A DNA stretch of 64,000 bases from Pseudomonas kitaguniensis (GCF_009296165.1 NZ_VUAZ01000021.1:1-64000); one strand, 5' to 3'; numbered from the stretch's first letter, positions 18,075-30,740 are shown. A program made the numbers and translations. Notes: generated from the sequence alone by a model not told the origin.

Positions 18075-19295
18075 ATGGCAATTTCGGTAAACATACGGGT
18101 GGCGGCGATGGCGTTGTGGGTGGCCGCAAGTGCTGCTCAGGCGCAAACCCTCACTCTTGATGCAGCCCTGCAAACCGCCTTCGCCAACAACCCCGACCTG
18201 GCCGCCGCACAATGGGAAATCGAAATTGCCCAAGGCGCTCGCCAGCAGGCGGGCTTGATCCCCAACCCGGTGGCCTCGTGGGATGCCGAAGACACTCGGC
18301 GTAGCACGCGCACCACCACCGTCAAACTCAGCCAAACCCTGGAACTGGGCGGCAAACGCGGTGCGCGGATTGACGTGGCGACCGGCGCTCAGGACGCTGC
18401 CGCGCTGACGTTGGAGCAGCGTCGCAACGGCCTGCGCGCCGATGTGATCGACAGCTACTACGGCGCCTTGCGTGCTCAGGAGCGCCTCGACCTGGCGCAA
18501 CGCTCGATGGCCGTTGCCGAGCGTGGCCTGGTTGTCGCGAAGGGGCGCGTGACTGCCGGCAAATCATCGCCGGTGGAAGCCACCCGCGCGCAGGTGCAGT
18601 TGTCGCAGATTCGCCTGGAGCTGAATCGCGCGCAGATCGGCCTAAGCGATGCCTACCGCCGCCTCGCCGCCAGCACCGGCAGCGCCGCGCCTGAGTTTCA
18701 GGCCGTGGCTACACAACGCCAGTCTGCGCCGCCGTTGCCGGCTTCCGCAGCATTGCTCGCGCGTCTTGAGCAAACCACCGAGGTGCGTTTGGCCGAGCTG
18801 CATATCCGCCAGAGCGAGGCCAGCGTCGGCCTGGAAAAAGCCCAGCGCATTCCCGACCTCGATGTGTCGATCGGCAGCCAATACGACGCCAGCGTGCGTG
18901 AGCGGGTGAACCTGGTGGGCGTGTCGATGCCGATCCCTTTGTTCAACCGCAACCAGGGCAACGTGCTGGCCGCCAGCCGCCGCGCCGATCAGGCCCGCGA
19001 CCAGCGTAACGCCGTCGAACTGCGCCTGCGCACCGAAACGCGCCAGGCCCTGGACCTGTGGCAAACCGCAGAGACCGAAGTGCGCACCTTCAACGAACAG
19101 ATCCTGCCCGCCGCGCAAAACGCCGTGGACAGCGCCACGCGCGGTTTCGAAATGGGCAAATTCAATTTTATCGACGTGCTCGACGCCCAGCGCACCTTGA
19201 TCGCTGCACGCACCGACTACCTCACGGCGACCGCTCAGGCCACCGAAGCGTGGGTGCGTATCGAACGGATTTACGGCGACCTTGCCCGGTTTTGA
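18075..19295 (+). CDS. czcC: CzcC/CusC-type outer-membrane efflux protein
   Basis: The protein has 406 residues and a signal peptide (cleavage after AQA near residue 25). It shows the two repeated coiled-coil domains of TolC-type channels and should form the outer-membrane duct of the tripartite metal pump encoded with the next two genes. The start MAISVNIRV was chosen because the signal peptide begins there; the longer frame upstream is not signal-like. The final residues (IYGDLARF) are typical of the family. Followed by czcB after 18 bp. Confidence 0.88.
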   Translation: MAISVNIRVAAMALWVAASAAQAQTLTLDAALQTAFANNPDLAAAQWEIEIAQGARQQAGLIPNPVASWDAEDTRRSTRTTTVKLSQTLELGGKRGARIDVATGAQDAAALTLEQRRNGLRADVIDSYYGALRAQERLDLAQRSMAVAERGLVVAKGRVTAGKSSPVEATRAQVQLSQIRLELNRAQIGLSDAYRRLAASTGSAAPEFQAVATQRQSAPPLPASAALLARLEQTTEVRLAELHIRQSEASVGLEKAQRIPDLDVSIGSQYDASVRERVNLVGVSMPIPLFNRNQGNVLAASRRADQARDQRNAVELRLRTETRQALDLWQTAETEVRTFNEQILPAAQNAVDSATRGFEMGKFNFIDVLDAQRTLIAARTDYLTATAQATEAWVRIERIYGDLARF

Positions 19296-19313
19296 TTTTT
19301 TCTGGAGCCACCT

Positions 19314-20420
19314 ATGAATACAAAGTACGCCACGGCGCTGGCCGTGGCCCTGGGCCTGATGCTGTGCGGTTTTGCCAGCGCCGACGAAGAAGAAGGCGAA
19401 CTCGAACTCACCGAACAGCAGATCCAGGCTGCAGGTATTCAACTCGCCGAGGCCCAACCCCGCGCGATCAGCACGCTGCTCACGCTGCCGGGGGAAGTGC
19501 GCTTTGATGAAGACCGCACCTCGCACATCGTGCCGCGTGCGGCCGGCGTGGTGGAGTCGGTCATGGTCAACCTCGGCCAGTCGGTGAAAAAAGGTGAGTT
19601 ATTGGCCGTGATCGCCAGCCAGCAAATTTCCGATCAGCGCAGCGAACTGGCCGCCAGCGTGCGCCGGGTTGAACTGGCGCGCACTACCTTTCAGCGCGAG
19701 CGCCAACTGTGGAAGGACGAAATCTCTGCCGAGCAGGATTACCTGCTGGCGCGCCAGACCTTGCAAGAAGCCGAGATTGCGCTGAACAACGCCCGCCAAA
19801 AGATGACCGCTCTCAGTGGCAGCGCGGTATTGGTGGGCGGCAATCGCTACGAGCTGCGTGCGCCGTTCGCCGGCGTGGTGGTCGAAAAACACCTGGGTGT
19901 GGGCGAGGTCGTCAGTGAAACCAGCAACGCCTTCATCCTCTCGGACCTGTCTCAGGTGTGGGTCACCTTCGGTGTGTTCCCCAAGGACCTGAACAAGGTA
20001 CGCGTGGGCAAACCGGTGAACGTCAGCTCTACCGAAATGGGCACCGAGGTGCGCGGCACCGTGGCGTACGTTGGCAATTTGCTGGGTGAGCAAACGCGTA
20101 CGGCCACCGTGCGCGTGGCGGTGCCCAACCCCGACGACACGTGGCGCCCGGGGCTGTTTGTGACCGTGCAAGTGGCCACCGACACCTACCAGGCGAAAGT
20201 CACCGTGCCGCAAAGCGCGATCCAGACCGTTGAGGACAAACCCTCGGTGTTCGAACGCACGGAGCACGGTTTTGTTACCCGTCACCTTGAGCTGGGCGTG
20301 AGTGAAAACGGCTACGTCGAAGTGCGCAAAGGCCTGAATGCCGGCGCGCAGGTGGCCACCGTCGGCAGCTTCGTTCTCAAGTCCGAACTGGGCAAAGGCT
20401 CGGCCGAGCACGCCCATTGA
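19314..20420 (+). CDS. czcB: CzcB/CusB-type periplasmic adaptor
   Basis: This membrane-fusion (adaptor) protein of 368 residues has a signal peptide (cleavage near ASA, residue 22), then an acidic stretch (DEEEGELELTEQQ), a lipoyl/barrel-sandwich half (RAAGVVESVMVNLGQ), a coiled-coil hairpin near 90-165 and beta-barrel segments. It links the CzcA pump to the CzcC channel. No His-rich metal-binding insert is seen. It starts 18 bp after czcC and ends 18 bp before czcA, so the three form one operon. Confidence 0.9.
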   Translation: MNTKYATALAVALGLMLCGFASADEEEGELELTEQQIQAAGIQLAEAQPRAISTLLTLPGEVRFDEDRTSHIVPRAAGVVESVMVNLGQSVKKGELLAVIASQQISDQRSELAASVRRVELARTTFQRERQLWKDEISAEQDYLLARQTLQEAEIALNNARQKMTALSGSAVLVGGNRYELRAPFAGVVVEKHLGVGEVVSETSNAFILSDLSQVWVTFGVFPKDLNKVRVGKPVNVSSTEMGTEVRGTVAYVGNLLGEQTRTATVRVAVPNPDDTWRPGLFVTVQVATDTYQAKVTVPQSAIQTVEDKPSVFERTEHGFVTRHLELGVSENGYVEVRKGLNAGAQVATVGSFVLKSELGKGSAEHAH

Positions 20421-23400
20421 TCCTGCGAGTGATTCCCCATGTTTGAGCGCCTTATTCAATTTGCCATCGAGCAGCGCATCATCGTGCTGTTGGCGGTGCT
20501 GTTAATGGCCGGTGTCGGTATCGCCAGCTATCAGAAGTTGCCCATCGACGCGGTGCCCGACATCACCAATGTGCAGGTGCAGATCAATTCGGCGGCGGCC
20601 GGGTTTTCGCCGCTGGAAACCGAACAGCGCATTACCTTTCCAATCGAAACCGCGATGGCCGGGTTGCCGGGGTTACAGCAGACACGCTCGTTGTCGCGCT
20701 CCGGTCTGTCGCAGGTGACGGTGATTTTCAAAGACGGCACCGACCTGTTTTTCGCCCGCCAGTTGGTCAACGAGCGCCTGCAAGTTGCTCGCGAACAACT
20801 ACCCACCGGCATCGAAACGGCGATGGGGCCGATTTCCACCGGGCTCGGGGAGATTTTCCTGTGGACGGTTGAGGCCGAAGACGGCGCGCGCAAAGAGGAT
20901 GGCACGCCGTACACGCCGACCGACCTGCGGGTGATTCAGGACTGGATCATCAAGCCGCAACTGCGCAACGTGCCGGGTGTGGCCGAGATCAACACCATCG
21001 GCGGCTTCGCCAAGGAATACCAGATCGCCCCGGACCCCAAGCGTCTGGCGGCGTACAACCTGACGCTGGGCGATTTGGTCACGGCGCTTGAGCGCAACAA
21101 CGCGAATGTCGGCGCCGGTTACATCGAGCGCAGCGGCGAACAGTTGTTGATCCGCGCACCGGGGCAGGTGGCGTCGATTGATGACATTGCCAACATCGTC
21201 ATCACCACCTCGGGTGGCACGCCGATTCGCGTGCGCAATGTGGCGGAAGTTGAAATCGGCCGCGAGCTGCGCACCGGCGCCGCCACCGAAAATGGCCGGG
21301 AAGTGGTGCTGGGCACGGTGTTCATGTTGATCGGCGAGAACAGCCGCACCGTGTCCCTGGCGGTGGCGAAAAAGCTCGAAGAAATCAACCGTTCGCTGCC
21401 TGAAGGCGTCGTGGCGGTGACCGTCTACGACCGTACCAACCTGGTCGAAAAAGCCATTGCCACGGTGAAGAAAAACCTCTTCGAAGGTGCACTGCTGGTC
21501 GTCGCCGTGCTGTTCCTGTTTTTGGGCAATATCCGCGCGCGCTGATTACCGCGATGGTGATTCCGCTGGCAATGTTGTTCACCTTTACCGGGATGTTCAC
21601 CCACAAAGTCAGCGCCAACCTGATGAGCCTCGGCGCGTTGGACTTCGGCATTATCGTCGACGGCGCGGTGGTGATTGTCGAGAACGCCATCCGCCGCCTG
21701 GCCCACGCGCAGCAGCGCCACGGGCGGCTGCTGACGCGCAGCGAGCGCCTGCACGAAGTGTTCGCGGCGGCCAAAGAGGCGCGACGCGCGTTGATCTTCG
21801 GGCAACTGATTATCATGGTGGTGTACCTGCCGATCTTTGCCCTCACCGGCGTGGCCGGGAAGATGTTCCACCCCATGGCCTTCACCGTGGTGATCGCGCT
21901 GTTGGGCGCGATGATTTTGTCGGTGACCTTTGTGCCGGCGGCGATTGCGTTGTTCGTTACCGGCAAGGTCAAGGAACAAGAAAACCTGGTGATGCGCACG
22001 GCACGCCGGGCCTACGCGCCGGTGCTGGATTGGGTGATGACGCGCCGCCCGCTGGTGTTCGGCCTGGCGCTGCTGACCATCGTGGTTTCGGGCGCAGTGG
22101 CCAGCCGCATGGGCAGCGAATTTATCCCCAGCCTCAGTGAGGGCGACTTCGCCCAGCAGGCGCTGCGCGTGCCGGGCACCAGCCTGACGCAATCGGTGCA
22201 GATGCAGCAGCAACTGGAAAAAACCTTGATGGCGCAGGTGCCCGAAATCGAGCGCGTGTTCGCGCGTACCGGCACCGCAGAAATCGCCTCCGACCCGATG
22301 CCGCCGAATATTTCCGACAGCTACCTGATGCTTAAACCCAAGGAGCAGTGGCCTGACCCGAACAAGTCCCGCGAGGTGCTGATCGCCGACATTCAGCGCG
22401 CCAGCGCGATAGTTCCCGGCAGTGCGTATGAACTGTCGCAACCGATCCAACTCAGGTTTAACGAGCTGATTTCCGGGGTGCGCAGTGATGTCGCGGTCAA
22501 GGTGTTTGGTGACGACATGGCGGTGCTGAACAAGACCGCTGCGGAAATCGCCGAGACCTTGCAAAAGCTTGAGGGCGCCTCGGAAGTAAAAGTAGAACAA
22601 ACCTCCGGCCTGCCGGTGCTGACCATCAATATCGACCGCGACAAGGCCGCGCGTTTTGGCCTGAACGTCGGCGATGTGCAGGACACCATTGCCGTCGCGG
22701 TGGGTGGTCGCCAGGCCGGAACATTGTATGAAGGTGATCGGCGTTTCGACATGGTTGTGCGGTTGTCCGACGCGCTGCGCACCGACATCGAAGGGCTTTC
22801 GCGGTTGCTGATCCCGGTGCCGGCGCTGGCCAGCAATGCGTCAGGCCAATTGGGCTTTATCGCCTTGTCGCAAGTCGCCAGCCTGGACCTGGTACTCGGC
22901 CCCAACCAGATCAGCCGCGAGAACGGCAAGCGCCTGGTGATTGTCAGCGCCAACGTGCGCGGGCGCGACATCGGCTCGTTTGTCGAAGAGGCCGAGTCCG
23001 CCATCAGCCGCGAGGTAAAGGTGCCTGCGGGTTATTGGACCACGTGGGGCGGCCAGTTCGAACAGTTGAAGGAAGCGTCCGAGCGTTTGCGCGTGGTGGT
23101 GCCGGTAGCATTGCTGCTGGTGTTCGGGTTGTTGTTCATGATGTTTAACAGCCTCAAGGACGGCTTGCTGGTGTTTACCGGCATTCCTTTTGCGTTGACC
23201 GGCGGCATCATGGCGTTGTGGTTGCGCGATATTCCGCTGTCGATTTCGGCAGGGGTCGGGTTTATCGCGCTGTCGGGCGTGGCCGTGCTTAACGGCTTGG
23301 TGATGATCGCGTTCATCCGCAACTTGCGCGAGGAAGGGCGTTCGTTATCCGTGGCGATCAACGAAGGCGCGCTGACCCGCTTGCGCCCGGTGTTGATGAC

Positions 23401-23507
23401 CGCGCTGGTGGCGTCTCTCGGGTTTATTCCGATGGCGTTGGCCACCGGCACCGGCGCTGAAGTGCAGCGGCCATTGGCGACGGTGGTGATCGGCGGGATT
23501 ATTTCTT

Positions 23508-24940
<1,433 letters not shown>

Positions 24941-24944
<4 letters not shown>

Positions 24945-25615
24945 GCGCGCACCTCCAGCACATATCCCACGCCGCGAATGGTGTGTATCAGCTTGACCTC
25001 GCTTTGGTCATCGACCTTGGCGCGCAGGCGGCTGATGGAGACTTCCACCACGTTGGTGTCGCAGTCGAAATTCATGTCCCACACCAGCGAAATAATCTGT
25101 GTGCGGGTCAGCACTTCGCCGGTCTGGCGCATCAACACCTGCAGCAGGGCGAATTCCTTGGTGGTCAGGTCGATACGCCGGGTGCCGCGGTACGCGCGAT
25201 GGCGGCGGGGGTCGAGTTCCAGGTCCGCGACACGGAACACTTCCGGCTGCGGAATATGCTCGCTGCGCCGCAACAGCGTGCGTACGCGTGCGAGTAATTC
25301 GGGAAACTCGAAGGGTTTTACCAGGTAATCATCGGCGCCCATGTCGAGGCCCTTGATCTTGTCGGCCAACCTCCCACGGGCGGTCAGCATCATCACGCGT
25401 TGGCTGCCATTGCGGCGCAATTGTTCGAGCACTTCCCAGCCATCCTTGCCCGGCAGGTTGACGTCAAGAATCACCAGCTCGTAGGCGTGTTGCCCGGCGA
25501 GGTGCAGGCCGTCGATGCCATTGGCTGCACAGTCGACCACATAGCCACTTTCATTCAGGCCTTGTTGCAGGTAGTCGGCGGTTTTTTGCTCGTCCTCAAC
25601 CACAAGGATACGCAT
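24941..25615 (-). CDS. czcR: CzcR-type heavy-metal response regulator
   Basis: This 224-residue OmpR-family regulator has the receiver domain with DD near residue 7, the phospho-acceptor in VILDVNLPGKDG (D51) and a conserved Lys in LVKPFEFPELL, followed by a winged-helix DNA-binding domain whose end matches the heavy-metal subgroup (IRGVGYVLEVRA). It precedes czcS in one operon, convergent to czcCBA. In P. aeruginosa the equivalent CzcR activates czcCBA and represses oprD; an OprD-family porin lies next door here. Confidence 0.92.
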
Positions 25616-25975
25616 AGGGATTTACCTTTTACTGATGAGAGAAGGGCGCCATTTCCCTATGGAGTCAGGTGTCTTTGGAGTAGGAGAATTCTGAATCGTG
25701 AAGTAGCTTCAGGGTCAACTGCGACCATTGGTCGCGACCCTCCAGCAACGTGAAAAAAAAAACGCCCCAGCGGGGCGTTAAAATTCATCTCTTTCCAAAG
25801 GAGCTACACAACCGCTTCAGAGATGAATGTGCTCGGTTAAAACAAAGTGTGTACGAGTATATAAAGCTAAACTTAACGGCAAGCTGGGGCGAATATTACA
25901 GTTTTGATAGATGGCAAACTGTGAGCAGATGTTAGTTAACCGCTAACAACTGTAAGCGCTCACCGGCATGCTTGT
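25616..25975. other. Intergenic region between czcR and the OprD porin
   Basis: This 360-bp stretch is AT-rich compared with its surroundings. It contains the czcR promoter region and a strong minus-strand terminator at 25753-25779. A 61-codon plus-strand frame (25750-25935) begins inside that terminator and is not convincing as a gene. A short minus-strand transcript ending at the terminator is possible. Confidence 0.5.
25753..25779 (-). terminator. Strong Rho-independent terminator, minus strand
   Basis: AACGCCCC pairs with GGGGCGTT around loop AGC, followed on the minus strand by about ten T. It lies 197 bp after the porin stop, so it may end a long 3' untranslated region of the porin mRNA or a separate small RNA. 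Confidence 0.75.
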
Positions 25976-27295
25976 TCAAAGTGCCAGTAATGGGTACTCG
26001 GCGATCAAGCGGATCTCTTCAAGGTCGGACTCGAATGCACTTGAGCGCACGGTGGCCTGACGCAACCGCAGCGACAAATCCTTCAGGTTGCCGCTTTGCA
26101 CCACGTACTTGGCCTCGACGTCGCGCTCCCAGCGGCGTTGATCAGTCAGCGGGTTGCCCGCTGCATCACGGCGCATGTACACCGAGTTGGCATTGCTGTA
26201 ATCGGCGCCGGTGCCTTTTGCGTAACGGGTCATGAACGACAGGCCGGGAATGCCGAAGGTGTGCATGTCCAGATCGTAACGCAGCATCCACGAGCGCTCC
26301 TTGGGCGAGTTGAAATCGCTGTACTGGATCGAGTTATTGAGAAAGATCGAGTCCGACTGGCGCAGGTAATCGAAGTCGTCATCGCCGTTATTGCGCTGAT
26401 GCGACAACGCCACGCTGTGCGCGCCGGCCTTTACCCCGAGCCTTGCGCTCCAGATGGAGTTGTCGAATTTACCCAGCCGCTGTTTACCTTCGTCCACCGC
26501 CTTGTAGTAATTGAAGTCGCCGAATAACGACACATCGTCGGTCAGCGGGTAACTGGCGGTGGTGCCGAGGTAATACTGATCCCACGCATCCTTCAACCGG
26601 CTGCTGTACAGGCTTACGCCGAGGTGTTTGTTGAGCTGGTAATCGCCGCCGAAATAGCCGACCCAAGGCGAGTCGACCTTGCCCGCATAGAACGTCGCAA
26701 AGCTATTGTTCATACCGCTTTCGCTGGGTTGGCTCATGCCGCTCAGGTGTCCGCCTTGCACGCTCAACCCTTCAACGCTGGTGTTGTGTACGGTGACGCC
26801 GCGAAAGCTTTGCGGCAATAGACGCGAGTCGCCAGCGGCCACCACCGGCGTGGCGGGGAATACATCGCCGGCTTTGATAACGGTGTCGAGTACGCGAAAT
26901 TTCGCCGCGCCACCGACTTTGCTGTAGCTGCTTTGCGGGTGATTGTTGCTGTCTACCGACAGCACGCCGAACGAGCCCTTGCCGCCGCTGCGGCCGGTGC
27001 CGGAGTCGAGTTTGAGGCCGTACATCACAAATGCATCCAGGCCAAAACCCACGGTGCCTTGGGTAAAGCCGGATTCGAATGTGCCGATCAAGCCTTGTGC
27101 CCACGCCTCGGAATACCCATTGCCGGTGGGGCTGGACTGGCCCTTGCGGTCATCGCGGTTGAAGTAAAAATTGCGTGCCAGCACGTTGGTGCTGCTGCCT
27201 TCGATGAAACCTTCGGGCGTGTCTTCCACGGCTGCGGCTGCCAGGGGCAGTACGGCTAACAGTGAAAGGGGAAGTGTATAAGCAATAATGCGCAT
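25976..27295 (-). CDS. OprD-family outer-membrane porin
   Basis: A 439-residue outer-membrane porin with a signal peptide (cleavage near AAA, residue 22) and the amphipathic beta-strand pattern of the OprD family, including the N-terminal FIEGS and a central MxRYxxG segment. OprD-type porins take up basic amino acids or small carboxylates. The start MRIIAYTL is supported by AGGAGC upstream; the longer upstream frame is not coding. The position beside czcRS recalls metal-linked porin control in P. aeruginosa. Substrate is not predictable here. Confidence 0.85.
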   Translation of the reverse strand: MRIIAYTLPLSLLAVLPLAAAAVEDTPEGFIEGSSTNVLARNFYFNRDDRKGQSSPTGNGYSEAWAQGLIGTFESGFTQGTVGFGLDAFVMYGLKLDSGTGRSGGKGSFGVLSVDSNNHPQSSYSKVGGAAKFRVLDTVIKAGDVFPATPVVAAGDSRLLPQSFRGVTVHNTSVEGLSVQGGHLSGMSQPSESGMNNSFATFYAGKVDSPWVGYFGGDYQLNKHLGVSLYSSRLKDAWDQYYLGTTASYPLTDDVSLFGDFNYYKAVDEGKQRLGKFDNSIWSARLGVKAGAHSVALSHQRNNGDDDFDYLRQSDSIFLNNSIQYSDFNSPKERSWMLRYDLDMHTFGIPGLSFMTRYAKGTGADYSNANSVYMRRDAAGNPLTDQRRWERDVEAKYVVQSGNLKDLSLRLRQATVRSSAFESDLEEIRLIAEYPLLAL

Positions 27296-27521
27296 GTTTC
27301 GCTCCTGGGTGTTGGCAGTTATCGGCTGCTTATTGGCGTGGGCGTTCTTATTGATTTGGCCCGGGCTGATAGTTGCAAACAGCGGATAACGACTTCGTTG
27401 CGCGAACATTACAAAATTGGAAGCTAGCGGCCCTCTAACAGATACGTAATGTTTTGGTGAACTTGGCGACAGGCTTGATTGAGTAATCTCGTTACTTAAC
27501 TTTTCAGTCGAGGAACCTGTC

Positions 27522-27854
27522 ATGAACGTTTATAAAATTGGCCTGGGTGTATTAACTGCAGTCTTGTCCTTTGGCGCAGTGGCCGAGGGTGGCGGTGACC
27601 GTACCTTTGCCCTGATGATGGAGCGCAATCAAGCAGCCATGGCGGCGTACGCCGAGAAAAAGGGCAAGCCGGCACCCGAGCTGCAGGCGTATCGCTACGG
27701 CATGAAGCTGGACATTGCCAACGTGGTCAACGTCACGCCGCCGATCCGTTCGTGCAATCCGGTGCCCTCGCGCATGACCTATGAAGACTCCAGCGGCAAG
27801 CTGAACACGCTTGAATATCAAGTGATGGGTGTGTGCCGAAACAACGGCGGTTAA
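27522..27854 (+). CDS. Exported DUF2790-family protein
   Basis: The 110-residue protein has a signal peptide (cleavage after AVA, near 21), then a small domain with two Cys (near C82 and C105) and a VPSRMTYEDSSGK-like segment that I associate with DUF2790, a pseudomonad periplasmic family. It is divergent from the OprD gene across a 226-bp region. Metal induction is reported for some members as I recall; here it is only suggested by the neighbours. Confidence 0.7.
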   Translation: MNVYKIGLGVLTAVLSFGAVAEGGGDRTFALMMERNQAAMAAYAEKKGKPAPELQAYRYGMKLDIANVVNVTPPIRSCNPVPSRMTYEDSSGKLNTLEYQVMGVCRNNGG

Positions 27855-27959
27855 TGGATCCAAAAAAACAATCGGGTTTGGCGTTAAAGAGCGCTTCAGA
27901 AAACCCCGGCAGCGCCGATGCAGGTCAGGTCTCTCTCCCAATAAGACCATCGGTGTACC

Positions 27960-29276
27960 ATGTTCAACACCCGTTTGAAGCAGGAGCTGTCGGCTCTTCG
28001 TGAAGAGTTGTCCAGCTTGAATCAGGTTAAGGAGAGCCTGGAAAGTGAAATGTTGTGCCTGACGCTGGACGCGGAAGGCCGGGTGGAGTGGGCGAACGCC
28101 AACTTCCTGCAGGAACTGGCCTATCAGGCGACGAACATTGTGGGGCGCCGGATTGATGACTTGGTGCCGCCACACGTGCGTCAAGACGAATTTCAGCTGC
28201 GCTTCAAGAATGCCTTGCTACGCGGTGAACACTTCGCCGGCACCGTGCGCTTGCTGCGGGGTAACGGTAAGGAGGCGTGGTTGCGCTCTATCGTGCAACC
28301 GCTGCGTGGCTCGGATGGGCGCGTTCAGCGATTTTCGATTTACTCAAGCGACCTCACCCGCACCATTGAAGCGTCGCGCGATCATGAAAACCTGATCACC
28401 GCGCTGGTGCGTTCCACGGCGGTTATCGAGTTCGACCTCGGCGGCCATGTGCTCACTGCCAACGACCGGTTTCTTGGGGGCATGGGCTACAGCCTGGCGC
28501 AAATCGTCGGTAAACATCATCGTATGTTCTGCGAGCCTGCGGAATACAACAGCGCTGAATACCAGAATTTCTGGAGCCGCTTGAACGCGGGTGAGTTTGT
28601 TGCCGCGCGCTTCAAGCGCATCGACAGCCATGGTCGTGTGGTGTGGCTGGAGGCAACCTATAACCCGGTGCTGGATGCAAATGACCGGCTGTATAAAGTG
28701 GTCAAGTTCGCCACGGTGATCACCGACCAGGTCAACCAGGAACAGGCCGTGGCCGAGGCTGCCAATATGGCCTACAGCACCTCGCGGCAGACCGACAGCA
28801 GTGCCCAGCGCGGCACCACCGTGGTGACTCAGGCGGTGGACGTGATGCGTGACCTGGCCAAGCACATGCAACAGGCCGGTGATGGCATTGAGGCGCTGAA
28901 CGCCCAGTCCCAAGTGATCGGCACCATCGTAAAAACCATCAGCGGCATCGCCGAACAAACCAACTTGCTGGCGCTTAACGCGGCCATCGAAGCGGCCCGT
29001 GCCGGTGAGCAAGGCCGTGGTTTTGCGGTGGTAGCCGATGAGGTGCGTCAATTGGCCTCGCGTACCAGCAAGGCGACCGAGGAAATCGTCGGTGTGGTGC
29101 GTCAAAACCAGGAGACGGTTCGCGACGCGGTGAGCTTGATGACCGAAGGCCGCCTGCAAGCCGAGCACGGCTTGGCACTGGCGACCGAAGCCGGCACGGT
29201 GATCGTCGAAATCCAGGACGGTGCGCAAAAAGTGGTCAGCGCGGTCGAGCAATTCGCCAATCAGCTGTCGAGCTGA
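27960..29276 (+). CDS. BdlA-like soluble chemotaxis transducer (PAS-PAS-MCP)
   Basis: The protein has 438 residues and no membrane segment: a short N-terminal coiled coil (1-30), two PAS domains (about 30-145 and 150-265) and a C-terminal MCP signalling domain with the hairpin tip [21 protein letters not shown]. This architecture is that of BdlA, the biofilm-dispersion sensor of P. aeruginosa, which binds flavin or haem-like cofactors in its PAS domains. It should signal through CheA/CheW. Whether it is the BdlA orthologue or another soluble transducer cannot be settled from the sequence alone. Confidence 0.8.
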   Translation: MFNTRLKQELSALREELSSLNQVKESLESEMLCLTLDAEGRVEWANANFLQELAYQATNIVGRRIDDLVPPHVRQDEFQLRFKNALLRGEHFAGTVRLLRGNGKEAWLRSIVQPLRGSDGRVQRFSIYSSDLTRTIEASRDHENLITALVRSTAVIEFDLGGHVLTANDRFLGGMGYSLAQIVGKHHRMFCEPAEYNSAEYQNFWSRLNAGEFVAARFKRIDSHGRVVWLEATYNPVLDANDRLYKVVKFATVITDQVNQEQAVAEAANMAYSTSRQTDSSAQRGTTVVTQAVDVMRDLAKHMQQAGDGIEALNAQSQVIGTIVKTISGIAEQTNLLALNAAIEAARAGEQGRGFAVVADEVRQLASRTSKATEEIVGVVRQNQETVRDAVSLMTEGRLQAEHGLALATEAGTVIVEIQDGAQKVVSAVEQFANQLSS

Positions 29277-29336
29277 CATGTGGGGCTCATGCTTGAGGTA
29301 TCGTAGGGTTTTTCTTGCTTAAAGAGCCGATCCTCC

Positions 29337-29912
29337 ATGAGCCCTACTCACCGTCGCCCCGTTCCGCTGTCCAAGGCCTACCGCTTGCTCAACCACGGGC
29401 CGACCGTGTTGGTGAGCGCGGCCCACGCTGGCCAGCGCAATATCATGGCCGCGGCCTGGGCCATGCCAGTGGATTTCGAACCGCCCAAAGTTGCCGTGGT
29501 ACTCGACAAATCCACCTGGACCCGCCACCTCCTGGAAGGCGCAGGCACCTTCGTGCTTCAGGTGCCCTGCGTGGCCCAGGCTGACCTTGTGCAGACGGTC
29601 GGTAACATCAGCGGCCGCGACACCGACAAATTCGCCACCTACGACCTGCACACATTCAGTGGCGAACACACCGCAGCGCCGCTGCTGGAAGGGTGCGTGG
29701 CGTGGCTGGAATGTCGCGTGCTGCCCGAGCCGCACAACCAGCAAACCTATGACTTGTTCCTCGGTGAAGTGCTCGCAGCGTATGCCGATGTGCGGGTGTT
29801 CAGCGACGGGCATTGGCACTTCGACGGTCATGATCAATTGCGCACCTTGCACCATGTGGCGGGCGGGAATTTCATGTCAATCGGCGCGCCGGTGATCGGG
29901 CGCCAGTTGTAA
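29337..29912 (+). CDS. Flavin reductase-like protein (DIM6/NTAB family)
   Basis: A 191-residue protein of the flavin-reductase-like FMN-binding split-barrel family. It shows the N-terminal NHGPTVLVSA and AAAWAMPVDFEPPKVAVV segments and a later HFDG region that are usual in this group. It probably reduces or binds FMN/FAD for a partner oxygenase or acts as a stand-alone reductase. It is a single gene, convergent with an AraC regulator; no oxygenase partner is adjacent. Confidence 0.8.
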   Translation: MSPTHRRPVPLSKAYRLLNHGPTVLVSAAHAGQRNIMAAAWAMPVDFEPPKVAVVLDKSTWTRHLLEGAGTFVLQVPCVAQADLVQTVGNISGRDTDKFATYDLHTFSGEHTAAPLLEGCVAWLECRVLPEPHNQQTYDLFLGEVLAAYADVRVFSDGHWHFDGHDQLRTLHHVAGGNFMSIGAPVIGRQL

Positions 29913-29930
29913 ACCTTGCCCGCGTGCATC

Positions 29931-30740
29931 TCAACGCCCGAGCATCTTCACCCAGCGCGACGGCGGCATGCCGTAGGTGCTGCGAAATTGCCGGGTCATA
30001 TGGCTTTGGTCAGTAAAACCGGCAGTCATCGCCGCGTCCACCAACGGTTGGCCTTGCGCCAGCAGGCTGCGCACCAGGTCCAACCGCCGCATGGTCAAGT
30101 AGCGGTAGGGGCTGGTGCCGAATAACAAACGAAAATCGCGCGATAACGCCCAGCGATCACGGCCGCAATGGTCGGCCATTTGATCCAGGCTGATGCTGCG
30201 GCCTAACGCGCTGTGAATAAACTCTCTGGCGCGTTCGGCGGCCACGTAATCGAAGGATTTACGGCTGACGATCACGCCCGCCGATGCGCTCAGCGCTTGG
30301 GCCAGGTCGTAGAGCGCGTCTTGCTCCTGCAGCGGGTCAATCGGGCAGTCCAGGCTTTGCAGTAACACGTCGCTGGCGCGAAACAACCTCGGGTCCGTCG
30401 ACAGGCCGTTGTGGATAAACGGTAACGGCCTGCCGCCGAGAATCTGTTGGATCAACGCCGGCTCCACATAAATCATGCGGTACTTGAAGCCTTCCACGCT
30501 GCTGGCGCGACCGTCGTGGGTTTCGTCGGGGTGAATCACCATGGTCGTACCGGGCAAGCTGTGGGTCATGCAGCCGCGGTAATGAAAACTCTGCACGCCG
30601 AACAGCGTACGCCCGATGGCGTACGTGTCATGGCGATGCGGGTCGAACGCGAACCCGGCAAAGTACGCCTCGATACGGTCTACGCCACTGGCGTGCGGAG
30701 CGCGGTGCAGCCAGTCCAGCGTGGAGTTCGGTTTGCCCAT
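29931..30740 (-). CDS. AraC-family transcriptional regulator
   Basis: This 269-residue regulator has an N-terminal cupin-like effector domain (with H-R-H-D-T-Y-A near residue 38) and a C-terminal pair of helix-turn-helices with the AraC signature (AAMTAGFTDQSHMTRQFRSTYG). Regulators of this type usually control a divergent LysE-family exporter. The opposite side of its start region (30867-30962) holds what looks like the surviving C-terminus of such an exporter, so the regulator may have lost its target. Confidence 0.85.
   Translation of the reverse strand: MGKPNSTLDWLHRAPHASGVDRIEAYFAGFAFDPHRHDTYAIGRTLFGVQSFHYRGCMTHSLPGTTMVIHPDETHDGRASSVEGFKYRMIYVEPALIQQILGGRPLPFIHNGLSTDPRLFRASDVLLQSLDCPIDPLQEQDALYDLAQALSASAGVIVSRKSFDYVAAERAREFIHSALGRSISLDQMADHCGRDRWALSRDFRLLFGTSPYRYLTMRRLDLVRSLLAQGQPLVDAAMTAGFTDQSHMTRQFRSTYGMPPSRWVKMLGR

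Noticed and set aside
25750..25935. 61-codon plus-strand frame between czcR and the porin
   Set aside because: It begins within a strong terminator hairpin, has no ribosome site and no recognisable domain.
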